Assembly (NCBI GenBank): GCA_937991435.1 | Contig: CALKPY010000047.1 | Location: 1 to 45,900 of the forward strand | Direction of reading: 5' to 3' | DNA from: an uncultured Acidimicrobiales bacterium | GTDB taxonomy: Bacteria > Actinomycetota > Acidimicrobiia > Acidimicrobiales > UBA10347 | DNA: 45,900 nucleotides | Shown: positions 1 through 7,627 of the stretch, piece after piece | How positions within the stretch are numbered: the stretch's first letter is position 1 | Layout: every line of letters starts with the position of its first letter | The notes under the pieces: generated by a model | What the model saw: the letters and a program-made list of their open reading frames with translations, nothing else | Database searches by the model: none | Told to the model about the DNA's origin: nothing | Program-made: the position numbers and the translations under genes

Positions 1-179
1 CCCGCGGCGAGTTCAGTCACCTTAACGGTGCATGCCTCGGTCCAGTTTTGCTCGACGTTTGACACGCCTTCGGCATTCGGTTGATCGTCGTAGCTCGTGG
101 GGTAACCGCTCGAGCTACACGCCGCGAGAAGCAGCATTGAAGCAACGAAAACGATGATGGCACGGAGGCGACGATTCAC
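1..179 (-). CDS. Lipoprotein, N-terminal part (cut by window edge)
   Basis: The reading frame runs off the left edge, so only about 60 residues are visible. A GTG at 179 gives a textbook lipoprotein signal: NRRLR, a hydrophobic stretch, then the lipobox LLAAC with the lipidated Cys at residue 21, followed by Ser-rich sequence. Longer starts exist in the same frame: GTG at 191, and ATG at 245, which would overlap the uracil-DNA glycosylase stop by 11 bp and could be translationally coupled. I prefer 179 because it gives a normal signal-peptide length, although no ribosome binding site is obvious at any of them. The mature part seen (SSSGYPTSYDDQPN onward) is not recognisable. Probably an exported, membrane-anchored protein of unknown role. 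Confidence 0.6.
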   Translation of the reverse strand, partial: MNRRLRAIIVFVASMLLLAACSSSGYPTSYDDQPNAEGVSNVEQNWTEACTVKVTELAA

Positions 180-234
180 AGAGCGAAACACGGCTGTGAG
201 GGTACCGCCCCACGACACCGAGCTGGGCTTGCCC

Positions 235-939
235 TCAGACTGCATCGCATAAAACCCGTGCCCGACTAAAGACCGCATCGAGCATGGGCTCGGTCAAGCG
301 TCCGGTAAAGGTGTTCAACTGGCTCACGTGATAGCTGCCAATCAACACAACCTTGTTGTCTCGATCGACCTTGTTGTCTCGATCGACCTTGTTCTCAAGG
401 CCGACCTCGACTCCATGTCCAAAACGTGGACGCGGCGAAATATCAAGGTGTTGAGAGACCGCAGTGAACCCAATTCCGCCGAGAGCCACAATGACCCGGA
501 GTTCGCTTAAGGCATTGAACTCGCGTTCGAGGAAGGGTCGGCACGCTGCGCGTTCAGATGCAGCTGGCTTGTTCTCTGGTGGCACACACTTCACCGGTGA
601 GGTCACCCACGCCCCGCGGAGTTCCAGGCCATCATCGCGGTCCACGCACTCGGGCTGATTCGCAAACCCAGCTCGCCAGAGCGCGCGGAACAACCAATCA
701 CCGGATCGATCACCGGTAAACATGCGTCCGGTGCGGTTCGCCCCGTGAGCGGCAGGGGCGAGCCCGACCACCATCAATCGAGCCGCGAAGTCACCGAAAC
801 CGGGCACACCTTTGGCCCAGTAATCCTGATCCGAAAACGCTGCCCGCTTCTCAACACCGACCTGCTCGCGCCAGGCAACTAAGCGGGGACAGCGCCGACA
901 CTCCGCGACCTCAACAGCAAGGCGACTCAGTGGTTGCAC
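235..939 (-). CDS. Family 5 uracil-DNA glycosylase (UDGb type)
   Basis: This base-excision repair enzyme removes uracil, and in this family some other deaminated bases, from DNA. At 234 residues it has the usual length. Four cysteines that fit the family's 4Fe-4S ligands are present: C14 and C17 (CRRCP), C118 and C133. The catalytic motif near residues 59-77 (GLAPAAHGANRTGRMFTGD) and the C-terminal GSYHVSQLNT motif (201-210) are intact. The start is GTG at 939, 27 bp from the divergent phosphatase start. Odd feature: just before the HVSQ motif, residues 183-197 contain NKVDRD twice plus a further NKV, caused by an 18-bp tandem DNA repeat that looks like a recent expansion in a surface loop. 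Confidence 0.9.
   Translation of the reverse strand: MQPLSRLAVEVAECRRCPRLVAWREQVGVEKRAAFSDQDYWAKGVPGFGDFAARLMVVGLAPAAHGANRTGRMFTGDRSGDWLFRALWRAGFANQPECVDRDDGLELRGAWVTSPVKCVPPENKPAASERAACRPFLEREFNALSELRVIVALGGIGFTAVSQHLDISPRPRFGHGVEVGLENKVDRDNKVDRDNKVVLIGSYHVSQLNTFTGRLTEPMLDAVFSRARVLCDAV
351..392. repeat. 18-bp in-frame tandem repeat inside the uracil-DNA glycosylase gene
   Basis: The unit ccttgttgtctcgatcga occurs twice in direct tandem and begins a third time (ccttgtt). Its length is a multiple of three, so the glycosylase frame stays open and gains two copies of a six-residue unit. Typical of slipped-strand duplication. Confidence 0.85.
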
Positions 940-966
940 TCACCGGAGGCTAGTTTTCTAAACTGC

Positions 967-1617
967 ATGCCGCGCACCAAGCCAAAACCCGCCGCCCCAA
1001 CCGTTGTCCTGCTTGTCAGGCACGGTCAGACCCCCACGACCGGCAAGGTCCTGCCCGGAAGGGCCAAGGGCCTGTTTCTTGGCGATACCGGGATCGCTCA
1101 AGCTGAACGGGCGGGCGCCCGTATCGGCGCTCTCAACAAGGTGTCCGCGGTCTACGCATCGCCGATGGAACGCACCCAACAGACCGCTGCCCCCATTGCC
1201 AAAGCAAGCGGCTGTCGCATACGCACGCGAGCCGGGCTCAACGAGTGCGACTTCGGCGAATGGACCGGCCGCAAGCTTTCGGACCTGCGCAAGCTGGCTG
1301 AGTGGAGCACCGTGCAGCGCTACCCAACCGGCTTCCGTTTCCCCAAAGGCGAATCGTTTCCTGAGATGCAGGCTCGAATCACCAGCACCATTACCGACCT
1401 GGTCGCGGCACACCCCGGCGAGACCATCGTCGCCGTATCTCACGCCGACACCATCAAGGCCGCCGTCGCACACGCGTTGGGCACGCATCTCGACCAGTTC
1501 CAACGAATCGTCGTCTCACCGTGTTCAATCTCGGCCGTTCTGTACACGCCCACTGGCCCCGTCGTGCTCGCGGTGAACTCCACGGGCGATGACCTCACCA
1601 GCCTTGTCCCATCATGA
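967..1617 (+). CDS. Histidine phosphatase superfamily protein, MSMEG_4193 family
   Basis: A phosphoglycerate-mutase-like phosphatase of 216 residues. The N-terminal LVRHGQT carries the phospho-accepting His19; the second catalytic His159 is in VAVSHADT, and the RHG, SPMERTQQTA and E-CDFGEW elements are all present. The substrate is unknown. The family is mostly actinobacterial and usually sits with the two genes that follow here. ATG at 967 is chosen over ATG at 934 because the latter would overlap the divergent glycosylase start and add a non-conserved stretch. Its stop overlaps the next start (ATGA), so the genes are translationally coupled. Confidence 0.85.
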   Translation: MPRTKPKPAAPTVVLLVRHGQTPTTGKVLPGRAKGLFLGDTGIAQAERAGARIGALNKVSAVYASPMERTQQTAAPIAKASGCRIRTRAGLNECDFGEWTGRKLSDLRKLAEWSTVQRYPTGFRFPKGESFPEMQARITSTITDLVAAHPGETIVAVSHADTIKAAVAHALGTHLDQFQRIVVSPCSISAVLYTPTGPVVLAVNSTGDDLTSLVPS

Positions 1618-2111
1618 GTGAGGTCCATCGATCCTTCGATCTGCCTGATGTCGACTCGTTTGTCGCGGGGACAGTCGGACCAGCTGGCGAACGGGCTTTC
1701 TTTTTGCAGGCAGTCGCCGGGGCCGAAGTAATCACACTCAAGGTCGAAAAACAACAGGTGATCGCTCTCGCTCAGTATCTGGCGGAAATGATGGATGACT
1801 TGCCCACCCCAGACGGAGCGAGCACACCACCGCGGACCGAACTCCGCTCGCCGAGTGACCCCGAATGGGCAGTGTCCTCTATGGGCGTCGCGTTCGTCGA
1901 AAGTCGCGACCGCATTGCGCTATGGGCAGAGCAGCTTCAACGCGACGGCGACCCCGAGACCGCGGCAACCGGTCGCGTCCAACTCACCCGTGGGCAGGTG
2001 GCGGCCTTTGTCCGCGATGCCAGCGCACTCGTGGCGTCAGGTCGCCCACCATGCCCGTACTGCTCGGCTCCGCTTAACGACGGCGGCACGTGGTGCTCAT
2101 GCTGGAACTGA
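1614..2111 (+). CDS. DUF3090 family protein
   Basis: A 165-residue protein matching the DUF3090/TIGR03847 family by its opening (FDLPDVDSFVAGTVGPAGERAFFLQA in pattern), length and position. The C-terminus carries C147, C150, C161 and C163 (CPYC and CSC), a probable metal-binding knuckle. The function is not known. It overlaps the preceding phosphatase by four bases and precedes the SCO1664-family gene, the conserved three-gene order seen in Actinobacteria, often near the mycothiol ligase gene mshC. No mshC is seen in this window. Confidence 0.85.
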   Translation: MSEVHRSFDLPDVDSFVAGTVGPAGERAFFLQAVAGAEVITLKVEKQQVIALAQYLAEMMDDLPTPDGASTPPRTELRSPSDPEWAVSSMGVAFVESRDRIALWAEQLQRDGDPETAATGRVQLTRGQVAAFVRDASALVASGRPPCPYCSAPLNDGGTWCSCWN

Positions 2112-2160
2112 GCGGCAGGCCAAGTTCTACTGACCACGTCCCAACACGCGTTCACGCCTG

Positions 2161-2901
2161 ATGAGTGAGCAACAGGAACCCTTTCGCGAGCGCGGCCCGA
2201 TCGAGAATGGCCACGCCGAAAGGCTCCTGACTGAGGGAACCATCGAGATACTCGGGCGCATGCCTTGGAGCTCTAATGCCACGCTGCTCTGTGACGTGAT
2301 CCACGACGATCAGATCGTGCAGGCGATCTACAAGCCGCACCGAGGCGAAAAGCCGCTCTGGGATTTCCCGTCGGGTCTCTATCGCCGCGAAGTCGCATGC
2401 TACGAACTGGCCAAAGCGCTGGGCTGGGACATCGTGCCCCCAACCGTGCTGGTCGAGGGCCCTGTCGGTCTCGGGTCGCTGCAGCTGTTCGTACCGTGTG
2501 ACTTCAGTGAGCACTACTTCACCGTGCAAAACGACCCGGCGCTGCGCTTACCGTTTGAACAACTCGTTGCTCTCGATATCGCGGCCAACAGCACCGACCG
2601 GAAAAGCGGGCACGTTCTTATAGACGATCAACGCCACATCTGGGCAATCGACAACGGCCTTTCGTTCCACGAGGAATTCAAGCTACGCACGGTGCTGTGG
2701 GACTTCGCTGGCGAACCGCTGCCCGAGTCCATCGTGACTGCTCTCACCACGTTGCTGTCTCGAGGTTTGACATCATCGTTGGCAGAACTCGTCGACGAAC
2801 CCGAGATCGAAGCAGCCGAAACGAGAATTCGATCGCTACTTACCAATGCGAGGTTCCCGAAGGACCCCACCGGTCGCCGGTGGCCGTGGCCGCTGGTCTG
2901 A
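2161..2901 (+). CDS. SCO1664 family protein (PI3/4-kinase-like fold)
   Basis: A 246-residue member of the TIGR03843/SCO1664 family, which is remotely related to phosphatidylinositol 3/4-kinases and HipA-like kinases. Visible kinase-like elements are a Lys in AIYKPHRGEKPLWDFP (K58), a catalytic-loop-like DRKSGH (146-151) and a metal-binding-like AIDNG (D164). The substrate is unknown. It is third in the trio with the MSMEG_4193-type phosphatase and DUF3090. A paired kinase-like protein and phosphatase suggest opposing reactions on one metabolite, but that is inference. Confidence 0.8.
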   Translation: MSEQQEPFRERGPIENGHAERLLTEGTIEILGRMPWSSNATLLCDVIHDDQIVQAIYKPHRGEKPLWDFPSGLYRREVACYELAKALGWDIVPPTVLVEGPVGLGSLQLFVPCDFSEHYFTVQNDPALRLPFEQLVALDIAANSTDRKSGHVLIDDQRHIWAIDNGLSFHEEFKLRTVLWDFAGEPLPESIVTALTTLLSRGLTSSLAELVDEPEIEAAETRIRSLLTNARFPKDPTGRRWPWPLV

Positions 2902-2915
2902 TACGCGGCGACTCG

Positions 2916-3191
2916 TCACGCGTCGACCCCTGTTCCATCGCATACGGGACATGGTTCAAGGCGTCCGCGGCGGTGATGTGCGCCAACGCCCTCGCATCGA
3001 GCACAGCGGCTCTCAGAATCGCCGTATACCGAGGTATCGCCAGAGCTGCGACCGGCGCGTGCGCGGCCCTGGTTTCGGCCTTCATGCGCCGGTGAGCCAT
3101 GTCCGTGCGACCGGCCCGATAACCACATCATGGCGCCCCAGCTCAGTCCAACGACGAGCAGGAGCGCCACAATATTGAGCGCAAAGGCCAT
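2916..3191 (-). CDS. Small membrane protein with two CxxCxG motifs
   Basis: A 91-residue protein. Residues 5-24 form one membrane segment. A basic Gly/Arg/Ser-rich linker follows, then two DnaJ-type cysteine motifs, CARCEGVG (C63, C66) and CPVCDGTG (C81, C84), enough for one zinc-finger-like site. The family is not recognised. It lies 24 bp downstream of etfA on the same strand and may be co-transcribed with etfBA. It converges with the SCO1664 gene, only 14 bp away. The paired motifs and signal-anchor start argue that it is a real gene. Confidence 0.6.
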   Translation of the reverse strand: MAFALNIVALLLVVGLSWGAMMWLSGRSHGHGSPAHEGRNQGRARAGRSSGDTSVYGDSESRCARCEGVGAHHRRGRLEPCPVCDGTGVDA

Positions 3192-3215
3192 ACGAAATGG
3201 TCCGCCGACCGAAAT

Positions 3216-4181
3216 TCAGCCTCGGGCGTTGAGGGCCTCGAGCAGCTGTGGAAGCACCTTGTGCACATCGCCGATAATGCCAAGGTCAGCAACACCGAAG
3301 ATCGGCGCCTCGCTGTCTTTGTTAATCGCAATAATCGTCTTCGAGCCCTTCATGCCCACAAGGTGCTGTGTGGCACCTGAAATACCAGCGGCAATGTACA
3401 CATCGGGCTTGACGACCTTGCCGGTCTGTCCAACCTGATAGCTGTATGGCACCCAGCCTGCGTCAACGATTGCACGACTTGCGCCTGGCGCTGCGCCAAG
3501 CTTCGCGGCCAGGGACTCGATGAGTTCGAACTTCTCAGATTCGCCAAGACCTCGACCGCCAGAAACGACCACGGCCGCTTCGTCGAGCTTGGGGCCCTCA
3601 CTTTGTTCAACGAACGAGTTGGTCACACGCGCTGCGCCAGACGGGCCAAGGTCGGGAATCGCAAGAGCAGCAACCGTCGCGGCGCCACCACCCGTTTCTG
3701 CAGCCTCGAACGACTTCGGGCGAACCAGGAAAATGCCTGGCTTGTCGGAGGTAAATCGGGTGTTGACCAGCTGGCTTCCGCCGAACACTGGTTCAGTTCC
3801 CACGAGCCCACCGTCGTTGGTGAGATCCACAATGTTGGTAATTACCGACGCGTCGAGTTTGACCGAAAGCCGACCTGCGACGTCACGGCCGCCGTAGGTC
3901 GTTCCGCAAAGAATCGCCACGGGAGCGGCACCGCCACTGATGGCAGCAGCGATTGCACCAGCAATCGCTGGGCCGGGAAGCTTGCCAGCGAGGTCGCCGG
4001 TGGCATGCACAGCCGACGCACCGTGTGCGCCGAGTTCCGTTGCGACAAGCGCGCCGTCACCGCCGAAAACGCATTCGACGTTGTCGCTCAATTCGCGGGC
4101 CTTGGCCAGCATTTCAAGCGTGATCGAGGCGACGGTTCCGTCGGTTGCCTCGGCGAGTACCCAGATGGTTCCTACAGACAT
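3216..4181 (-). CDS. etfA: Electron transfer flavoprotein alpha subunit
   Basis: EtfA binds FAD and, with EtfB, passes electrons from acyl-CoA and related dehydrogenases to the quinone pool. It has 321 residues, normal for the family. The C-terminal FAD domain shows [28 protein letters not shown] in pattern, [21 protein letters not shown] and a final LPQLLEAL. The start is ATG at 4181, preceded by a clear ribosome binding site (gaggag, 7 nt upstream); a longer in-frame start at 4271 would run into etfB. It follows etfB by 10 bp in one operon. Confidence 0.96.
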   Translation of the reverse strand: MSVGTIWVLAEATDGTVASITLEMLAKARELSDNVECVFGGDGALVATELGAHGASAVHATGDLAGKLPGPAIAGAIAAAISGGAAPVAILCGTTYGGRDVAGRLSVKLDASVITNIVDLTNDGGLVGTEPVFGGSQLVNTRFTSDKPGIFLVRPKSFEAAETGGGAATVAALAIPDLGPSGAARVTNSFVEQSEGPKLDEAAVVVSGGRGLGESEKFELIESLAAKLGAAPGASRAIVDAGWVPYSYQVGQTGKVVKPDVYIAAGISGATQHLVGMKGSKTIIAINKDSEAPIFGVADLGIIGDVHKVLPQLLEALNARG

Positions 4182-4191
4182 GGCAGCCTCC

Positions 4192-4971
4192 TCAGATGAC
4201 TTTGAGTTCGTCGAGGAAGGCAACGATTCGTTCGTATGCCTCGCCCTCGTCTTCGATGATCTCGCCCGCATCGCGCACCGGTGCGTCGATCACGGACACG
4301 ATTTCCTGACCGCCACCGGCCCAACCGACGGAGCCGGCGTCGATGCCAAGGTCGGCAATGCTGACTTCGTCGACAGGCTTTGACTTTGCGGCCATGATGC
4401 CTTTAAAGGATGGGTACCGCGGTTCAACAACACCTGCGGTTACCGACACGAGGCACGGAAGCGGGCACTCAACGTCGTCGTATCCCTCTTCGGTCTGACG
4501 CTGGACCTTGACCGCGCCATCGGCGACCTCGATTGACTTGGCAAAGGTCACAGACGGCAAGCCCATGAGCTCGGCAATTTGTTCAGGAACGGTGCCGGTG
4601 TAGCCGTCGCTCGATTCGGTGGCGGCAAGCACGAGATCCGGTTCGCTTCGAGCGATAGCTGCGGCGAGCACCTTGGAGGTGCCAAGTGCGTCGCTGCCGG
4701 CAAGAGCATCGTCGCTCACGAGAATCGCTTTGTCGGCACCCATCGCCAGCGCAGTGCGCAGGCCGTTGACCTCGTTGTTCGGGGCCATTGAGATGAGCGT
4801 TACTTCACCTCCGCCGGCGGCGTCGACCAGCTGAAGCGCCATCTCGACGCCATAGCTATCCGATTCATCGAGGATCAGCTTGACGTCACGCTTGAGCGTG
4901 TTCGTGCTGGGATCCAGGGCACCTGGGTCCGCTGGATCTGGGATCTGCTTTACGCAAACGGCTACCTTCAT
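4192..4971 (-). CDS. etfB: Electron transfer flavoprotein beta subunit
   Basis: A 259-residue partner of EtfA; it binds AMP and docks the dehydrogenases. Family features are MKVAVCVKQIPDP at the start, ALQLVDAAGGGEVTLISMAP, GADKAILVSDDALAGSDALGTSKVLAAA and the recognition-loop-like PSFKGIMAAKSKP. It is first in the etfBA operon. The 134 bp between it and the divergent lipid-kinase start at 5106 should hold promoters in both directions. Confidence 0.96.
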   Translation of the reverse strand: MKVAVCVKQIPDPADPGALDPSTNTLKRDVKLILDESDSYGVEMALQLVDAAGGGEVTLISMAPNNEVNGLRTALAMGADKAILVSDDALAGSDALGTSKVLAAAIARSEPDLVLAATESSDGYTGTVPEQIAELMGLPSVTFAKSIEVADGAVKVQRQTEEGYDDVECPLPCLVSVTAGVVEPRYPSFKGIMAAKSKPVDEVSIADLGIDAGSVGWAGGGQEIVSVIDAPVRDAGEIIEDEGEAYERIVAFLDELKVI

Positions 4972-5105
4972 CTGTGCAGTCTGGACCGGTCGTGCGAGTT
5001 TTCACAATCGTTGTGTGCGCAAATTCTCGACATTCTTCAGATACTGGTGCGTCAGATTGTTTCGAACTGCGGTTTTTGAACCTGAAGCAGCAAGACTTTG
5101 GGTGC

Positions 5106-6032
5106 GTGCGCGTTCTTCTCATTGTCAATCCCGCAGCGTCTTCGGTGTCACCTCGGGTGCAAGTCCTTGCACAACGCGCTCTGGCGGAACACCACGATGT
5201 TCGATTGAGCGAAACCACACGCCGCGACCACGCCACCCGACTAGCCGAAGACGCTGCGCGCAACGATGTTGATGCAATTGTCGTTTTGGGCGGCGATGGA
5301 ACTGTCAACGAGGTAGCCAACGGCCTCGCAGAATCAGCGACCGCGCTGATTCCTCTTCCTGGCGGTTCCACCAACGTCTTTTGCCGCACGATGGGGTTGC
5401 CAGACGACCCGCTCGAGGCGGTGACGATCGCTATCGAGGCGCTCGCTGCCGGCCTCATTCAGCCCGTTGGACTCGGCAGCGCCAACGGTCGGTACTTCTT
5501 GTTTCACACCGGGATTGGATTCGACGCGGCAGTTGTCGAACAAGTCGAGCGCCAAGGTGACCTCAAGCGCTATCTAAACCACCCGCTGTTTGTGTACGCC
5601 GCCATCAAAACCTGGTTGCGTCACTACGACCGCAGTCGGCCTGCATTTCGTGTCATAGGCAAAAGTGGCAACCCAGTCGAAGGTGCCTTTGCAATCTGCC
5701 TAAACACCGACCCGTACACCTATCTCGGTAATTTGCCGTTACAGATCGCCCCGCGGGCGACGCTCGACAGTGGACTATCTCTCGTCACGCTCAAGAGTCT
5801 TCGCAGCGACCATCTACTCAAGCTCGTCTTCGATGCGCTGCGGCCGCCCGCAGGTTTGTCTTCAGGTGCGTATCTCGATGTTGATGATGATCTCGACGGG
5901 GCCACCGTTGAGTGTCTGCGACCGGTGCCGATTCAGGTTGACGGTGATTTTATCGGCACGGCTGACCGTGTCGTGTTGCGCCATCACCCAGGCGCGCTAC
6001 GACTGCTCCGTACCGATTTGTTGCCGACCTGA
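5106..6032 (+). CDS. Diacylglycerol kinase / YegS-BmrU family lipid kinase
   Basis: An ATP-dependent lipid kinase of 308 residues from GTG 5106. The nucleotide-binding GGDGTVNE is at residues 62-69, the fold opens with VRVLLIVNPAAS, and LPGGSTNVFCR and the C-terminal QVDGDFIG are typical. The frame is open back to 4974, but the extra 44 residues are not family-like and the conserved fold starts at GTG 5106, so I take that start. It acts on the cytosolic face of the membrane, probably phosphorylating diacylglycerol or a related lipid. The next gene on the opposite strand is a glycerophosphodiesterase, also lipid related. Confidence 0.88.
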   Translation: MRVLLIVNPAASSVSPRVQVLAQRALAEHHDVRLSETTRRDHATRLAEDAARNDVDAIVVLGGDGTVNEVANGLAESATALIPLPGGSTNVFCRTMGLPDDPLEAVTIAIEALAAGLIQPVGLGSANGRYFLFHTGIGFDAAVVEQVERQGDLKRYLNHPLFVYAAIKTWLRHYDRSRPAFRVIGKSGNPVEGAFAICLNTDPYTYLGNLPLQIAPRATLDSGLSLVTLKSLRSDHLLKLVFDALRPPAGLSSGAYLDVDDDLDGATVECLRPVPIQVDGDFIGTADRVVLRHHPGALRLLRTDLLPT

Positions 6033-6045
6033 ACAGAACAACGTC

Positions 6046-6783
6046 TCAACGTCGGTGAGCGTCGGCCACCGCGGCGACGAGGGGCACAGGATCGTCGCCA
6101 ATCACGACATCGACACCACTCGACAACGCTCTGGCGATCTGATCAGCTGAGTTGACTGTCCAGGTCAACACGCCGAGGCCGACGTCATGGGCTTGACCGA
6201 CTGATCGCTGGTCAACCAGCTCTATCCAAGGAGCTACGCAGTGGTGCCCAGCTTCAAGGGCCGTCTGTCTTGCCCACTCGTGCGATGTCTCGTGGTACAA
6301 CAAGCCGGTCGCGACCTGCAGATCGGACTCGGCGATACCAGCGAGCACCACGGCGTCAAACGAGGTGACGATGACGCTGCTCAGCCGGTGTCGACACAGC
6401 TCATCGATGGCGTTGATTGCCGCAGCGACGTAATCCGTTGCGGTGCATGCGGTGTCATCGGTCTTTAGCTCTATGTCCAGGAACATGTCACTGCAAGTGG
6501 CAACCAGTTCCTCAAACGTCGGCATTCGGCTCACGAGGTCACAGGTGTCCGTGGCCGCGATCACGACACCATCAGCGGTGACAGGATCGTGATGCACCAC
6601 AAACTTGCCGTCTGCTGCTGGTCGAATGTCGAATTCGATTGCCGTAGCGCCCAGCTCCTGAGCGCGACGGAACCCGGCGATGGTGTTCTCTAATTCGTGG
6701 GCAGGGGTTCCCCTGTGACCACACACGACGGGCATCTCCCCCGCCGCAACTCGGTACCACGGGTCATTCGGTTGGTGAGCCAT
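6046..6783 (-). CDS. Glycerophosphodiester phosphodiesterase family protein
   Basis: Hydrolyses glycerophosphodiesters to glycerol-3-phosphate and an alcohol. With the ATG at 6783 it has 245 residues. The TIM-barrel signature is complete: CGHRG (H23, R24), ELENT (E32), EFDIR (E50, D52), HHDP (H65), LDIELK, then AWTVN-like LTWTVNS and GVDVVIGDDP. The family's usual PENT is HELENT here. A longer start at 6876 would add 31 residues lacking family features. It is divergent from whiB; the shared spacer holds a palindrome that could control both. Confidence 0.88.
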   Translation of the reverse strand: MAHQPNDPWYRVAAGEMPVVCGHRGTPAHELENTIAGFRRAQELGATAIEFDIRPAADGKFVVHHDPVTADGVVIAATDTCDLVSRMPTFEELVATCSDMFLDIELKTDDTACTATDYVAAAINAIDELCRHRLSSVIVTSFDAVVLAGIAESDLQVATGLLYHETSHEWARQTALEAGHHCVAPWIELVDQRSVGQAHDVGLGVLTWTVNSADQIARALSSGVDVVIGDDPVPLVAAVADAHRR

Positions 6784-6859
6784 GCGATGCATTGTTGCCC
6801 ACCTGAGGCCCCAAACCGAGCGCTGCGCGAAGTCTGACGGATCTTCGCTGACTGAGCTC

Positions 6860-6888
6860 TTGCCAGCCAACCCCATCAGAGGTACGTT
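6860..6888 (+). promoter_or_regulatory. Candidate whiB promoter (TTGCCA-17-TACGTT)
   Basis: A TTGCCA at 6860-6865 and a TACGTT at 6883-6888 are separated by 17 bases, close to a housekeeping-sigma promoter: a good -35 but a weak -10. Transcription would begin near 6895, leaving a leader of about 60 nt before whiB. Read by eye only. Confidence 0.35.
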
Positions 6889-6896
6889 AATTGGGG

Positions 6897-6914
6897 TTAA
6901 TGCTCATGCATTAA
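6897..6914. promoter_or_regulatory. Inverted repeat between GDPD and whiB genes (possible operator)
   Basis: Perfect 7-bp arms ttaatgc / gcattaa flank a 4-nt spacer. The motif lies where whiB transcription would start, and related ttaattgggg and ttaatgggg stretches occur around it at 6887-6896 and 6911-6919. An AT-rich palindrome in an otherwise GC-rich spacer between divergent genes fits a regulator binding site. Confidence 0.45.
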
Positions 6915-6953
6915 TGGGGAGCGCCGTCGGGTCTCGCTCGGCGGCCACAACTT

Positions 6954-7274
6954 ATGGGGGGAACATTGGCGCTGACCATGCCAAAGTACGAGCCGAGTGA
7001 TCACGATTGGCGCGTTGGCGCCTCGTGTAAGGACACCGATCCTTCACTCTTCTTTCCGATCGGCACCACTGGCGTTGCGATCGACCAAATCGAGGCGGCT
7101 AAACAGGTCTGCACCACGTGCCCCTGTCTTGCGGAGTGCTTGAAGTTTGCGCTCGACACCAATCAAGATGCAGGCGTGTGGGGCGGACTCGGCGAAGAGG
7201 AACGGCGAGTCATTCGTCGTCAGCGCGCCGCGGCGCGTCGCGCAGCCCGCCAAGCAGCGCAGGTTGGCCTGTAG
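6954..7274 (+). CDS. WhiB family Fe-S transcriptional regulator
   Basis: A 106-residue actinobacterial regulator. Four cysteines bind a 4Fe-4S cluster: C25, C53, C56 and C62 (C-x27-C-x2-C-x5-C), with an extra C58 inside the CxxC loop. The GVWGG turn is followed by the usual basic Arg/Ala-rich tail (RRQRAAARRAARQAA) that contacts DNA. WhiB proteins usually work with the sigma factor and sense oxygen, NO or redox state. The start is uncertain among ATG 6954, TTG 6966 and ATG 6978; a G-rich tract at 6956-6961 could be the ribosome site for the later ones. Confidence 0.93.
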   Translation: MGGTLALTMPKYEPSDHDWRVGASCKDTDPSLFFPIGTTGVAIDQIEAAKQVCTTCPCLAECLKFALDTNQDAGVWGGLGEEERRVIRRQRAAARRAARQAAQVGL

Positions 7275-7288
7275 CTTCCGAAATATGA

Positions 7289-7322
7289 CGTGCTCGAATC
7301 CCCCAAAATAGGGCCGAGCACG
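7289..7322. terminator. Hairpin between convergent whiB and DUF3107 genes
   Basis: Perfect 8-bp arms cgtgctcg (7289-7296) and cgagcacg (7315-7322), with an inner CCC/GGG pairing around an AAAATA loop. It sits just past the whiB stop and before the opposite-strand DUF3107 stop, so it may terminate both. No T-tract follows. Confidence 0.55.
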
Positions 7323-7362
7323 CCCAGCAAGTTCTGCGGCGAGCTACGCCTGATCAAACCTG

Positions 7363-7590
7363 TCAGCTGAAGCCGATACGCGTTTCATCGCTTGGCGCGC
7401 CGAACTCGATATACGCCAGCCGTTCCGCGGGGAAGCCTGTCTCGCGGCCTCGCTGATCGGTAAGCCATACAAGGCCACCTGCCGCGACCGCTGATTCGAC
7501 ACGCTGCTTGAGCGAATCGACCGACTCGTCGTCAGACATGTCGACTTTTACTTCTGCCGGTGCGTTGACGATACCGATACGTACTTCCAT
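7363..7590 (-). CDS. DUF3107 family protein
   Basis: A small 75-residue protein of the actinobacterial DUF3107 family (the mycobacterial TB9.4 type). It starts MEVRIGIVNAPAEV and ends with the family-typical IEFGAPSDETRIGFS. The function is unknown; it is cytosolic with no cysteines or membrane segment. It lies downstream of mrp on the same strand with a 37-bp gap and may be co-transcribed. Confidence 0.85.
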   Translation of the reverse strand: MEVRIGIVNAPAEVKVDMSDDESVDSLKQRVESAVAAGGLVWLTDQRGRETGFPAERLAYIEFGAPSDETRIGFS

Positions 7591-7627
7591 GAGAGGCCTT
7601 TCTGGCTTCTAATTAGGTTTCTGGGCT

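Noticed and set aside
2697-3095. 132-residue plus-strand frame across the SCO1664 3' end
   Set aside because: It overlaps a well-recognised gene in another frame and has no family features.
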